This document shows, piece by piece, positions 44,524-53,590 of a stretch of DNA of 64,000 nt. The translations under genes were made by a program, and so were the position numbers. Each line of letters starts with the position of its first letter. Positions within the stretch are counted from its first letter, which is position 1. The DNA comes from Glycomyces fuscus. GTDB lineage: Bacteria > Actinomycetota > Actinomycetes > Streptosporangiales > Streptosporangiaceae. The stretch spans positions 88,018 through 152,017 of the forward strand of contig NYMS01000001.1 of NCBI GenBank assembly GCA_002529455.1, written 5' to 3'. The notes under the pieces were generated by a model. That model made no database searches. It was not told where the DNA came from and saw nothing but the letters and a program-made list of their open reading frames with translations.

Positions 44524-47313
44524 TCACAGCTCCCGGCGCGAGCGCAGCCCCAGTTTGGCCAGCGCGTTGGCCACGTGGGTCTCCACCGTGCGCGGGGACA
44601 GGTGCAGCAGGCCCGCGATCTCCCGGTTGGTGCGCCCCCGCGCGGCCAGCGCGGCGACCTCCGCCTCGCGCGGGGACAGGCGTCCGCCGCGGCGTCCGGG
44701 CGCGGGCGCGGTCGCCACACCGTGGGCGCGCAGGGTGCGGCGCACCCGTGCCGCGTCCCAGGTCGCGCCCAGCCGGGTGTAGTCCTCCAGCGCCGCCCGC
44801 AGCGCGTCCACGTCCGGCCCCAGGCGGGCGGCGGCCTCGCGGACCTGGGCGGCGTCGTAGGGGCGGGGCATGTCCCGGTAGGCGGCCTCGGCCTCGGTGT
44901 ACAGGCGCAGCGCGCGGTCGCGCCGGCCGCCGTGGTGGGCCAGGGCCGCCTCCAGCCGCAGCAGGGCGGCGGAGGCCGCGGGGGCGCTGGTGCCGCGCAG
45001 CCCCGAGCGGAAGCGGACGCACAGGTCCTGGGCGACCGCGTGCCTACCGCTGGGGAGCAGGGCCTCCATGCCCGGGACCAGGTCGGCGGCCCACACCCAG
45101 ATGCCCTTGCCCGCCACCAGCGACACCAGCCCCTCCACCCGCGCCCAGGCGGCGTCGGGGTCTGCCCGGGCGGTGGCCAGGCGGGCCAGGAGGCCGGCGG
45201 CGAAGGCCCGTACCGGAACGGTGTAGTCGGGGCCGGGCGGGTCGAAGCGGGACAGGCGTTCCTGTGCGGCGCCGGGTTCGCCCCGGGCCAGGTCCAGGGC
45301 GGCCCGTACCAGGGTCAGCTCGGCGGTGACCGAGTGCAGGCGCGAGGAGCCCAGGTGGCGTTCGGCCTCCTCGGCCAGGTCCCTCCAGTGTCCGCGCGCC
45401 CAGTCCAGGAGCAGGCGCAGGGTCTGGGCGCTCTCGTGGAAGAAGGGCACCTCGGCCGCCGGCGACCACCGGGTGGCGTCGTCCAGGTGGCGGTCGGCGC
45501 GCACGTAGTGGCCGAGCATGACGGCGGCGTCGGCCAGGTTGAGGGAGGCGCGGGCGAACTCGCGGCGCCGGGTCACCACCTGCGGCGGCGGATGGGCGGC
45601 GTAGGAGGCGCCCGGGTCTGGGAGGTCCACCTGCCAGGCCGCCGGGTCGCCGATCTGGGCGAGCAGGGTGGCGCGGTTGACGGCCACGCTGTGGCCCACG
45701 GCCGGGTCCCGGCTGCGCTGGGCGGCGGCGACCGCCCGCTCCATCCACCTGCGGTGGGTGTCGACCGGGTCGGGGGTGGCGCGGGGGACGGCCAGCGCGC
45801 ACATGGCGCGGGCGGCCAGGCCCGGGCTCGGGGCGAGCTCGGCGGCGGCGCGGACGAGCTCGCCGCGCGCGGTGCCGCCCTGGGAGGCCTGGTTGAGCAG
45901 GAGCAGGCCCAGTTCCATGCGCAGTTCGCCTCGCTGGAGCGCGGACAGGCCCGGGGCGGCCAGGACCTCGCGCAGCACGGTGATGGTGTCCTCGGCGCTG
46001 TTGCCGGTCAGGGCGGCCCGGCCGAGTTTGAGGGCCAGTTCGTAGCGGCGCCGCACGGGCAGGCTCTGGCGGGTCAGCGCGTCGCGCAGCAGGGTGACGG
46101 CGGTGGCGTCCTCGCCCTGGGACAGGGCCTGGTCGGCGGCGCGTTCGGCGTGGTCGGTCCATGCGTCCAGGTGTGTGCACTCGCGGGCGTGGTGGGCCAG
46201 GCGGGCGTGGGGCGGGTCGGGTGCCCGCCCCAGGGTGGTCAGGGCGGCGCGGTGCAGGCGGCGGCGCTTGGCGTGGGGCAGTGCGTCGTGGTAGACGCGG
46301 CGCAGCAGGGGTGTGGCCAGGGTGAGGGTGGCGGGCGCGGTGGTGCGCAGCAGGCCCAGGTGGCGGGCGCGGGACAGGGCCCGCTCGGCGCGCCGGGGGT
46401 CCAGGCCCGCCACGCGGGCCAGGTCGGTCTCCTCACAGGGGTGGTCCAGGACGCTGGCGGCGCGCAGCAGGCGGCGGGTGTCGCGGTCCAGCCGGCGCAG
46501 GCGTTCCAGCAGCCAGTCGCGCAGGGAGGCCGGTACGGGGGGATCGGGCGGGACGCAGGCGGTGGGCGGGGTGGAGGGGGCGGGTGGGGTCGCGGCCAGG
46601 TGGCGCAGGGTCTCCACCGCGGCCAGGGGCAGGCCGCCGGTCCAGGTGTGCAGGCGGTGCGCGTCGGCGGCGGTGGCGCGGGGCAGCATACGGCGGGCCA
46701 GGTCGAGCAGGTGCTCGGGGAGCAGGGGGGCCAGGGTGATCTCGTGGTGGGGCGTGCTGAGGGGGACGCGGGTGGCCAGTGCGGCCACGGGGAAGGCGCG
46801 CGGCAGGTCCTCGGGCCGGTAGGTCAGGACCAGGCCCAGTCGCGGGGGCAGGCGCGGAGCCAGGTAGTGGAGCAGGTCGCGGGTGGCCGGGTCGGCCCAC
46901 TGCACGTCCTCCAGTACGAGCACGGCGGGGCCCAGGGCGTCCAGGAGTTCGGCCAGGGCCCGGTAGAGGCGGTGGTGCTCGGTGGCGGCCGAGGCAGCGG
47001 GCGGTGGCGGCGGGGGCAGCCGGTCGGCGTGCTCGGGGAGCAGGGGGTGCAGGGCGCCGCACAGCGGGCTGAGGCCGGCGGGGACCACGGCCTGGCGCAG
47101 GGCCTCGACCAGGGGTGCCAGGGGGAAGGGGGGAAGGGGGGCGGTCCGGGGCGGGCAGTACCCGACCAGGACCGGGTCGTGGTCCAGTTCCCCGACCAGG
47201 CGGGTCTTGCCGGACCCGGCCTCTCCCGCCAGCAGGACGAGGGAGCCGGGGGTCGCCGCGGTGCGCAGCCGGTGTCGTTCCTTCTCACGGCCGACGAGCG
47301 GGGGGACGTACAC
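44524..47313 (-). CDS. LuxR-family transcriptional regulator with ATPase domain (LAL type)
   Basis: 929-residue STAND-type regulator. The N-terminal ATPase has Walker A LAGEAGSGKTRL (about 28-39) and Walker B LVLEDVQWADP (about 133-143); a long TPR-like helical middle follows, and the C-terminal LuxR helix-turn-helix is LSPREAEVAALAARGRTNREI with TVETHVANALAKLGLRSR. LAL regulators switch on pathway genes when ATP and an inducer bind; in actinobacteria many control secondary metabolism. No target cluster is adjacent. GTG 47313 was chosen as the first codon of VPPLVGREKERHRL. It ends only 26 bases from the converging phosphatase gene. Confidence 0.94.
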   Translation of the reverse strand: MYVPPLVGREKERHRLRTAATPGSLVLLAGEAGSGKTRLVGELDHDPVLVGYCPPRTAPLPPFPLAPLVEALRQAVVPAGLSPLCGALHPLLPEHADRLPPPPPPAASAATEHHRLYRALAELLDALGPAVLVLEDVQWADPATRDLLHYLAPRLPPRLGLVLTYRPEDLPRAFPVAALATRVPLSTPHHEITLAPLLPEHLLDLARRMLPRATAADAHRLHTWTGGLPLAAVETLRHLAATPPAPSTPPTACVPPDPPVPASLRDWLLERLRRLDRDTRRLLRAASVLDHPCEETDLARVAGLDPRRAERALSRARHLGLLRTTAPATLTLATPLLRRVYHDALPHAKRRRLHRAALTTLGRAPDPPHARLAHHARECTHLDAWTDHAERAADQALSQGEDATAVTLLRDALTRQSLPVRRRYELALKLGRAALTGNSAEDTITVLREVLAAPGLSALQRGELRMELGLLLLNQASQGGTARGELVRAAAELAPSPGLAARAMCALAVPRATPDPVDTHRRWMERAVAAAQRSRDPAVGHSVAVNRATLLAQIGDPAAWQVDLPDPGASYAAHPPPQVVTRRREFARASLNLADAAVMLGHYVRADRHLDDATRWSPAAEVPFFHESAQTLRLLLDWARGHWRDLAEEAERHLGSSRLHSVTAELTLVRAALDLARGEPGAAQERLSRFDPPGPDYTVPVRAFAAGLLARLATARADPDAAWARVEGLVSLVAGKGIWVWAADLVPGMEALLPSGRHAVAQDLCVRFRSGLRGTSAPAASAALLRLEAALAHHGGRRDRALRLYTEAEAAYRDMPRPYDAAQVREAAARLGPDVDALRAALEDYTRLGATWDAARVRRTLRAHGVATAPAPGRRGGRLSPREAEVAALAARGRTNREIAGLLHLSPRTVETHVANALAKLGLRSRREL

Positions 47314-47632
47314 CTACCCGACGGTATAGCGACAGGGGGCACCGGGAAAGGGGTGCGGGGCATACATGTTCGTACCGTGGGTGCGCGGTGTTGCACGGGG
47401 TGTCCAACACAGCTGTGCGTGTGCTGCGGAGCGTTGTGGGGCCGTGCGGCGCCCGACGGTGTCGTACGGAACGCCTCACGGAGCCGCGCGGGGCACCCGG
47501 CGCGAAGGTGCGGGGCGGCCCGGGTGCGGTCCCACGTGGGCAGGGCGACGGCGGCGGCGCCGCGGACACTCCGTCCGGCGCATAGAATCCGCCCATAACA
47601 CGCGGACAGGACAACAGAACCCGGGGTGTGGC
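47314..47632. other. Divergent intergenic region, LAL regulator / DUF1772 gene
   Basis: 319 GC-rich bases with no gene. Notable are a loose dyad GTGTTG / CAACAC (about 47390-47412) and TAGAAT (47583-47588), a good -10 lookalike for the rightward gene with no matching -35. Confidence 0.4.
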
Positions 47633-48115
47633 GTGGCGGAGATGGTGCACGTGGTCGTTCCGGTGTTCGCCGTGGTGGCGACCGGCCTGTTCGCCGGGTT
47701 GTTCTTCGCCTTCTCGATCGCGGTGATGCCCGGCCTGCGCAGAGCCGGGGACCGGGCGTTGATCGAGGCGATGCAGGGGATCAACGTCGCCATCCTCAAC
47801 CCGTTCTTCGCCCTGGTCTTCATCGGCGCGCCGGTGGCGGTGCTGGCCTGCGTCGTGCTCCACGCCAGCGTCGGGGCGACCTCCTCCGCCGTGTGGTCGG
47901 GCGCGGCGCTGCTCTGCCTGGTCCTCGCGCTGGTGTCCACCTTCGCGGTCAACGTCCCGCGCAACAACGTCCTGGAGCGGGAGGGCCCCGCCGAGCGGAT
48001 CGCGGACCCGGCCGCCGTGCGCGCCGCCTTCGAGCCGGTGTGGGTGCGCTGGAACCACGTGCGCACCCTGGCCTCCCTGGTCGCGCTGGTCTGCGTGGTC
48101 GTCGCCCTGCGCTGA
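47633..48115 (+). CDS. DUF1772 (anthrone-oxygenase-like) membrane protein
   Basis: 160 residues with four membrane segments (VFAVVATGLFAGLFFAFSIAV; ALVFIGAPVAVLACVVL; WSGAALLCLVLALVSTFAV; TLASLVALVCVVVAL) and the family motif NVPRNNVLE, followed by FEPVWVRWNHVRTL. DUF1772 proteins include fungal anthrone oxygenases and many bacterial members of unknown role. GTG 47633 is the likely start; ATG 47642 is also possible. Confidence 0.9.
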   Translation: MAEMVHVVVPVFAVVATGLFAGLFFAFSIAVMPGLRRAGDRALIEAMQGINVAILNPFFALVFIGAPVAVLACVVLHASVGATSSAVWSGAALLCLVLALVSTFAVNVPRNNVLEREGPAERIADPAAVRAAFEPVWVRWNHVRTLASLVALVCVVVALR

Positions 48116-48132
48116 GGGGGCGCGCCGACGGG

Positions 48133-48151
48133 GGCTCCCGGGCCGGGAGCC
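48133..48151. terminator. Hairpin between converging DUF1772 and nasB genes
   Basis: GGCTCCCG, GGC, CGGGAGCC: a perfect 8-base stem between the stops at 48115 and 48211. A second partial copy of the right arm (CCGGGCCGGGAGCC) follows about 15 bases later. Confidence 0.6.
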
Positions 48152-48210
48152 GTCCGTTCCCGGGCCGGGAGCCGCACCCGCCGCGGGGGCCCGGGGCGGA
48201 CCCCCGAAGG

Positions 48211-49665
48211 TCAGACCCCGGCGGGCGCCTGCTCCTGGCCCTGCATCCCCGACAGCAGCGCCTGGACGTCCCTGACGCATCCTCCGCAGCCCGTGGTGGC
48301 CCGGGTCCGGTCGGCGATGGCCTCGCGGGTGCGCGCCCCGTCCAGCCAGGCCTGCTCGATGTCGGTGCGGCTGACGGCGTTGCACCGGCACACCAGCGCG
48401 TCGGCCGCGCCGTCGGCCTCCTCGGGGGCGGCGGTCGCCAGCCCCTGCAGCAGCGCCAGCCGGTCGGGGGGCACCGGGGCGCCCGTGTCGTAGAGCTGGG
48501 CCAGGGTCGCGGCGGCCTCGGGGAAGCCCAGCAGTACCGCGCCCACCACCTTCTCCTCGCGCACGGACAGCTTGGCGTAGCGGCCGCCGTAGGGGTCGCT
48601 GATGGTCACCGTCTCCAGGTCCTCGGCGTCCTCCTCGTGCACCTGCCCGAACGCCGTCAGCTCGATCCCCTCGGCCTTGAGCCGGGTCAGCGGCCGGGCC
48701 CCCGAGTAGAGGGCGTGCGGCGCGGCACCGGTCAGGCGCCTGGCCAGCACGGCGGCCTGCTCCCAGCCGGGCTGGATGAGCCCGGCGCCGCCGCCGGGGT
48801 GCTGGGCGCAGTCGCCGATGGCGTGCACGCGGGCGTCGGAGGTGGCCAGGCGGTCGTCCACGATGACGCCGTGCTCGACCTCGATACCGGCGTCCTTGGC
48901 CAGTTCGGTGTTGCCGCGCACCCCGGCGGTGACCACCAGGGCGTCGCCGGGCAGCACGCGGCCGTCGTCCAGCTCCAGGCCGGTGCCCGGGATCCAGCGG
49001 GCGGCCACCCGCCAGGAGTGCACGGCCACGCCCAGGGCGGCGTAGCGCTCGGCGAGGATGCGCGCGGCGGGCTGGTCGATCTGGCGGCGCATGATCCAGG
49101 GCGAGGACTCCACCACCGACACGCGCATGCCGCGTCCGACCAGGCCGCGGGCGGCCTCCAGTCCGAGGACTCCCCCGCCCAGGACCACCACGGGGGCGCC
49201 CGGGCGGGCCAGGGCGAGCAGCCGCCGGCAGTCGTCCAGGTCGCGCAGGGCCGTGACCCCCTCGCCGGGTGCGCCGTCGGGACCGGCCACGCCGGTGACC
49301 GGGGGGAAGGAGGCGCGCGCCCCGGTGGCCAGGACGAGTTCGTCGTAGGGCAGCGCGCTGCCGTCGTCCAGGGTGAGGGTGCGCCGTTCGGTGTCCAGGG
49401 CGGTGGCGGTGGTGCCGGTGCGCACGGTGACACCCGGGGTGTCGGGTACGGGCAGGCGGATCTGCTCGGGGGTGTAGTCCCCGGCGACCACGCCCGAGAG
49501 CAGGACCCGGTTGTAGGCGGGGTGGTGTTCGGCGCCGACCACGCTCACGTGGACCCGTTCTCCGGTCGGGTCCAGGCGTGCGGTCTCCTCGGCGAAGCGG
49601 GCACCGACCATCCCGTTGCCGACGACCACGATCTGACGCGGGGACGCGCCCTGCACGGTGCTCAA
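48211..49665 (-). CDS. nasB: Nitrate reductase electron-transfer flavoprotein with BFD-like [2Fe-2S] domain
   Basis: Passes electrons from NAD(P)H to assimilatory nitrate reductase; 484 residues. FAD/NAD-binding: VVVGNGMVGARFAEE, LATGARASFPPV, VVLGGGVLGLEAARGL and VHAIGDCAQHPGG. The C-terminus has the BFD-like cluster CRCNAVSRTDIEQA with CGGCVRDV. It resembles the N-terminal half of NirB. Start: TTG 49665, with AGGAGG 6 bases upstream and overlapping the nasC stop as TTGA; the later GTG 49656 is too far from the ribosome site. Last gene of the narK-nasC-nasB operon. Confidence 0.9.
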   Translation of the reverse strand: MSTVQGASPRQIVVVGNGMVGARFAEETARLDPTGERVHVSVVGAEHHPAYNRVLLSGVVAGDYTPEQIRLPVPDTPGVTVRTGTTATALDTERRTLTLDDGSALPYDELVLATGARASFPPVTGVAGPDGAPGEGVTALRDLDDCRRLLALARPGAPVVVLGGGVLGLEAARGLVGRGMRVSVVESSPWIMRRQIDQPAARILAERYAALGVAVHSWRVAARWIPGTGLELDDGRVLPGDALVVTAGVRGNTELAKDAGIEVEHGVIVDDRLATSDARVHAIGDCAQHPGGGAGLIQPGWEQAAVLARRLTGAAPHALYSGARPLTRLKAEGIELTAFGQVHEEDAEDLETVTISDPYGGRYAKLSVREEKVVGAVLLGFPEAAATLAQLYDTGAPVPPDRLALLQGLATAAPEEADGAADALVCRCNAVSRTDIEQAWLDGARTREAIADRTRATTGCGGCVRDVQALLSGMQGQEQAPAGV

Positions 49666-51758
49666 CTGATGCCTCCTGGTGTGTGCGTCGCCTCGGGTTC
49701 CAGCCGCACCGCGCTCACCTTGAACTCGGGCATGCGGCTGGTCGGGTCCAACGCCGGGTTCGTCAGGTTGTTGGCGGACTGGGCGCCCGCGAAGTGGAAG
49801 GGCAGGAACACCGTGTCCAGGCGGGCGGTGGGCGTCAGCCGCACCCGTGCGCGCGTGTGGCCGCGCCGGGAGGTGACGCGGGCCCAGTCCCCCGCCGCGA
49901 GCCCGGCGCGCGCGGCGGTGTCGGGGTGTACCTCCACGTACGCCTCCGGTTCGGCCCGGTCCAGCTCGGCGACGCGGCGGGTCTGGGCGCCGGACTGGTA
50001 GTGGCCCATCAGCCGGCCGGTGGTCGCCACGAGCGGGTAGTCGGCGTCGGTGTCCTCGGCGGGGGGCCGGTGGGCGACCGCGGCGAAGCGGGCGCGGCCG
50101 TCGGGGTGGGCGAAGGCGTCCAGGAACAGCCGGGGGGTGGGGGGCTCCTGCGCGCGCACGGGCCAGTGCAGGGCCTCGCCGGAGGCCAGCCGCTCGGGGG
50201 TGACGCCGGAGTAGTCCGCGGCTCCCCCGGCCGAGGCCCGGCCCAGTTCGGCCAGGACGGCGTCGGGGTCGGCGGGGAAGCGGTCGGCGGGCTGCCCCAG
50301 GCGCACCGCCAGCGCGGCGAGCACCTCCAGGTCGGTGCGCACCCCCTCGGGCGGGGCGGCGGCCCGGGTCCGGCGCAGGACGCGGCCCTCCAGGTTGGTC
50401 ATGGTGCCGCTCTCCTCCGCCCACTGGGCCACGGGCAGCACGACGTCGGCCGTGGCGGCGGTCTCGGAGAGCACGAAGTCGGCGGCCACCAGCAGGTCCA
50501 GGGAGGCCAGGCGGGCGCGCACGCGCGCGGTGTCGGGGGCCGAGACGAGGGGGTTGGAGCCGAACAGCAGCATGGCGCGCGGTCCGCCGTCGGTGCCCAG
50601 GGCGTCGAGGAGTTCGAAGGCCGAGCGGCCCGGGCCGGGCAGGGCGTCGGGGTCCACCCCCCACACCCCGGCCACGTGGGCGCGGGCGGCGGGGTCGTCG
50701 ATCCTGCGGTAGCCGGGGAGCTGGTCGGCCTTCTGGCCGTGTTCGCGTCCGCCCTGGCCGTTGCCCTGGCCGGTGATGCACCCGTACCCCGAACCCCGGC
50801 GGCCGGGCAGGCCCAGGGCCAGGGCCAGGTTGATCCAGGCCGAGACGGTGTCGGTGCCCTTGGCGTGCTGTTCGGCGCCGCGCCCGGTCAGGACGTAGGC
50901 GGAGCGGTTGCGGGCGGCCCGCCCCAGCAGGTCGGCGGCGGCGCGGATGTGCGCGGCCGGGACGCTGGTGACCTGTTCGGTGCGTTCGGGCCACCAGGCG
51001 GCGGCGTGCTCCCAGGCGGCCTCGAACCCGGTGGTGCGTGCGGTGAGGAACTCCTCGTCGCACCAGCCCCGGACGCGGGCGGCGTGCAGCAGGCCCAGTG
51101 CCAGGGCCAGGTCGGTGCCGGGGCGGGGGGCCAGGTGCACGCCGCCGCCCGAGAGCGCGGCCTGGGCGGTGGCCGAGCGGCGGGGGTCGATGACGATCAG
51201 GGTGGGCGCGGACAGGTGCCCCATCATGGGCGGCATGGTCTCGGCCGGGTTGGCTCCGGCCAGCAGGACCACCTCGGCCTCGCCGACGTCGGTCAGCGGG
51301 AAGGGCATCCCGCGGTCCAGGCCGAAGGCCCGCGTGCCCCCGGCCGCGGCCGAGGACATGCAGAACCGGCCGTTGTAGTCGATCTGGGAGGTGCCCAGGG
51401 CCAGGCGGGCGAACTTGCCCAGGGCGTAGGACTTCTCGTTGGTCAGGCCGCCGCTGCCGAAGACCGAGACGGTGTCGGGGCCGGACTCGGCGCGCAGGGC
51501 CAGCAGGCGTTCGGCGACGTGGTCCAGGGCGGTGTCCCAGTCGGTCTCGACCAGGTCGGAGCCGCGGTCCTTGCGTACCAGGGGGCGGGTGAGGCGGTCG
51601 GGGACGGTGAGGACCTCGGCGGAGGTCCAGCCCTTGCGGCACAGTCCGCCGCGGTTGGTGGGAAAGGGCGCGGGGCGGGCGGCCAGGCGCCCGTCCGGCC
51701 CGGGCTCCAGGTGCATGGCGCACTGGAGCGCGCAGTAGGGGCAGTGGGTGGTGGTCAT
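49662..51758 (-). CDS. nasC: Assimilatory nitrate reductase, molybdopterin catalytic subunit
   Basis: Reduces nitrate to nitrite in the cytoplasm; 698 residues. The N-terminal [4Fe-4S] ligands are CPYCALQC and GGLCRKGW; Mo-bisMGD segments follow (GSGGLTNEKSYALGKFAR; DYNGRFCMSSAA; GANPAETMPPMM; VIDPRRSATA; GRGAEQHAKGTD; GREHGQKADQLPGYR), and the C-terminal molydopterin-binding barrel has TGRLMGHYQSGAQTRR and ANNLTNPALDP. No C-terminal NasB-like fusion, which is encoded separately next door. ATG 51758 overlaps the narK stop in ATGA. Confidence 0.96.
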   Translation of the reverse strand: MTTTHCPYCALQCAMHLEPGPDGRLAARPAPFPTNRGGLCRKGWTSAEVLTVPDRLTRPLVRKDRGSDLVETDWDTALDHVAERLLALRAESGPDTVSVFGSGGLTNEKSYALGKFARLALGTSQIDYNGRFCMSSAAAGGTRAFGLDRGMPFPLTDVGEAEVVLLAGANPAETMPPMMGHLSAPTLIVIDPRRSATAQAALSGGGVHLAPRPGTDLALALGLLHAARVRGWCDEEFLTARTTGFEAAWEHAAAWWPERTEQVTSVPAAHIRAAADLLGRAARNRSAYVLTGRGAEQHAKGTDTVSAWINLALALGLPGRRGSGYGCITGQGNGQGGREHGQKADQLPGYRRIDDPAARAHVAGVWGVDPDALPGPGRSAFELLDALGTDGGPRAMLLFGSNPLVSAPDTARVRARLASLDLLVAADFVLSETAATADVVLPVAQWAEESGTMTNLEGRVLRRTRAAAPPEGVRTDLEVLAALAVRLGQPADRFPADPDAVLAELGRASAGGAADYSGVTPERLASGEALHWPVRAQEPPTPRLFLDAFAHPDGRARFAAVAHRPPAEDTDADYPLVATTGRLMGHYQSGAQTRRVAELDRAEPEAYVEVHPDTAARAGLAAGDWARVTSRRGHTRARVRLTPTARLDTVFLPFHFAGAQSANNLTNPALDPTSRMPEFKVSAVRLEPEATHTPGGIS

Positions 51759-53173
51759 CTCTTGGCATTCTCCACGCTGGTGGCGCCCTGGTCGCTCCCG
51801 GTACCGCCTTCCGGTCGCGGGGCGCCGGTGAGGGCGGGGCGGCGCAGGTAGACCGCCCAGGTGACGGCGGCGCACACCAGGTAGAAGGCGCCGAAGACGA
51901 CGAAGGCCGGGGCGGTGGAGCCGGTGGCGGCGAAGGACTCGCGGAAGGCGATGTTGACGCCCACCCCGCCCAGGGCGCCGACCGCGCCGATGAGGCCGAG
52001 CACGGAGGAGGCCACGCGCTTGGTGCGGGCCAGAGCCTGCTCGCGGGGTTCCCCGGCGGCGACGGCGTCCTCGGCGCGGGCGGCGTAGAGGGAGGGGATC
52101 ATCTTGTAGGTGGAGCCGTTGCCCAGGCCGGTGAGGACGAACATCACCGCGAACGCGCCGATGAACAGGGCAAGCTGGGCGGCCTGGACGGAGAGCACCA
52201 GGACGGCGGCGCAGGCGGCCATGGCCAGGAACACCCACAGGGTGACGCGGGCCCCGCCCAGGGAGTCGGCCACCCTGCCGCCCACGGGGCGGATGAGTGA
52301 GCCGATGACCGGACCGAGCACGGCGATCGCGGCGGACTGCACGGGCGCCAGGCCGAACTGGGACTGCAACAGCAGCCCGAAGGCGAACCCGGTGCCGATG
52401 AAGGAGCCGAAGGTGCCCACGTACAGCAGCGACATGATCCAGAAGTGGCGGTCGCGGGTGGCCGACAGCTGCGCGGAGACGTCGTTGCGCACGTGGGCCA
52501 GGTTGTTCATGGACCGGTACGCCCACCAGGCGGCCAGCAGGATCAGCGGAGTGTAGAACAGCGGGACCAGGTACCCGGCGGAGGTGGTGAACAGGGCGAT
52601 GACGGTCAGGCCGACCAGCTGGACGGTGGCCACGCCGATGTTGCCGCCGCCCGCGTTCAGGCCCAGCGCCCACCCCTTCTCCCGTTCGGGGAAGTAGGAG
52701 TTGATGTTGGCCATGGAGGAGGAGAAGTTGCCGCCGCCCACGCCCGCGGTGGCGGCCAGGACCAACAGCAGCCAGAAGGGGGTGTCGGGGTCGCGCACGA
52801 GGAGGAGGGCGGCGACGGTGGGGACGAGGAGGGTCAGGGTGGAGATGACCGTCCAGTTGCGTCCGCCGAGGGCGGGCACCGCCAGGGTGTAGGGCACGCG
52901 CAGGATCGCGCCGACCAGGGTGACCACCGACAGGAGCAGGAACTTCTGCTCGGGGGTGGTGGAGAAGCCGTGCTCGGGGGTCATGAAGAGCACGAGTACC
53001 GACCAGATGCTCCACACGGAGAAGCCGATGTGCTCGGAGGCGATGGAGGCCCACAGGTTGCGGCGGGCCACGCGTCGCCCGCCGTCGTTCCAGAATCCCT
53101 CGTCCTCGGGGTCCCAGGCGGAGATCCAGCTCTTACCGGTGCGCGGTGCGCGCGGGCCAGTCTCTGAGGCCAC
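51755..53173 (-). CDS. narK: Nitrate/nitrite transporter, NarK-type major facilitator
   Basis: Inner-membrane nitrate importer, 472 residues with 12 hydrophobic segments. NarK/NasA signatures: GVGGGNFSSSMANINSYFPE (nitrate signature 1) and GNGSTYKMIPSL (nitrate signature 2), plus the conserved Arg of RVPYTLAVP. GTG 53173 follows AGGAAGG. The stop overlaps nasC, so import and reduction are coupled in one operon. A near-perfect GlnR box lies 76-91 bases upstream. Confidence 0.96.
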   Translation of the reverse strand: MASETGPRAPRTGKSWISAWDPEDEGFWNDGGRRVARRNLWASIASEHIGFSVWSIWSVLVLFMTPEHGFSTTPEQKFLLLSVVTLVGAILRVPYTLAVPALGGRNWTVISTLTLLVPTVAALLLVRDPDTPFWLLLVLAATAGVGGGNFSSSMANINSYFPEREKGWALGLNAGGGNIGVATVQLVGLTVIALFTTSAGYLVPLFYTPLILLAAWWAYRSMNNLAHVRNDVSAQLSATRDRHFWIMSLLYVGTFGSFIGTGFAFGLLLQSQFGLAPVQSAAIAVLGPVIGSLIRPVGGRVADSLGGARVTLWVFLAMAACAAVLVLSVQAAQLALFIGAFAVMFVLTGLGNGSTYKMIPSLYAARAEDAVAAGEPREQALARTKRVASSVLGLIGAVGALGGVGVNIAFRESFAATGSTAPAFVVFGAFYLVCAAVTWAVYLRRPALTGAPRPEGGTGSDQGATSVENAKR

Positions 53174-53248
53174 GGCCGTGCCTTCCTGCTCGACGGCTGC
53201 TGACGAAACCGAAGGTAGGGAGCCCGCGTTGCCTGGAGGTGTCCAGCC

Positions 53249-53275
53249 GTAACACGCGGGAAACAGTCGTCTCAC
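53249..53275 (-). promoter_or_regulatory. GlnR box upstream of narK
   Basis: GTAAC (53249-53253), six bases, GAAAC (53260-53264) is an exact match to gTnAC-n6-GAAAC, and after six more bases CTCAC (53271-53275) continues the pattern. It lies in the 417-base region between divergent narK and the NmrA-like gene. Written on the plus strand; the motif is bound as a duplex and can serve narK. The rest of that region shows no gene. Confidence 0.75.
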
Positions 53276-53590
53276 CCGGAGCGCGCGGCTGCGGTGAGAA
53301 GCCCCGTCACGCCTGGTGGGAGCGGGCGTGGGCGTTCGCGGCGCGACGGGTGCCACACCGGTCGGTGTGGTGCGGATCACCGCGGGGGCGGGCGTCCGTG
53401 CGGCCGGGGCCGCTTGGCCGACCTTACATCTCCCTGGAGCGGCGGGCCGCCGTGAGAGGACGGCGTTCTCGGGAGATAGCGGGCGCCCGTGCCGCCGAGG
53501 AAGGCAGAGCGTGAGTTGTGGCCGGAATCTGACCGCTTCCCTCCCTAGCGTGGGAGCACTCTTCCGGAGCACGAGTACAAGGAGTTCCTG

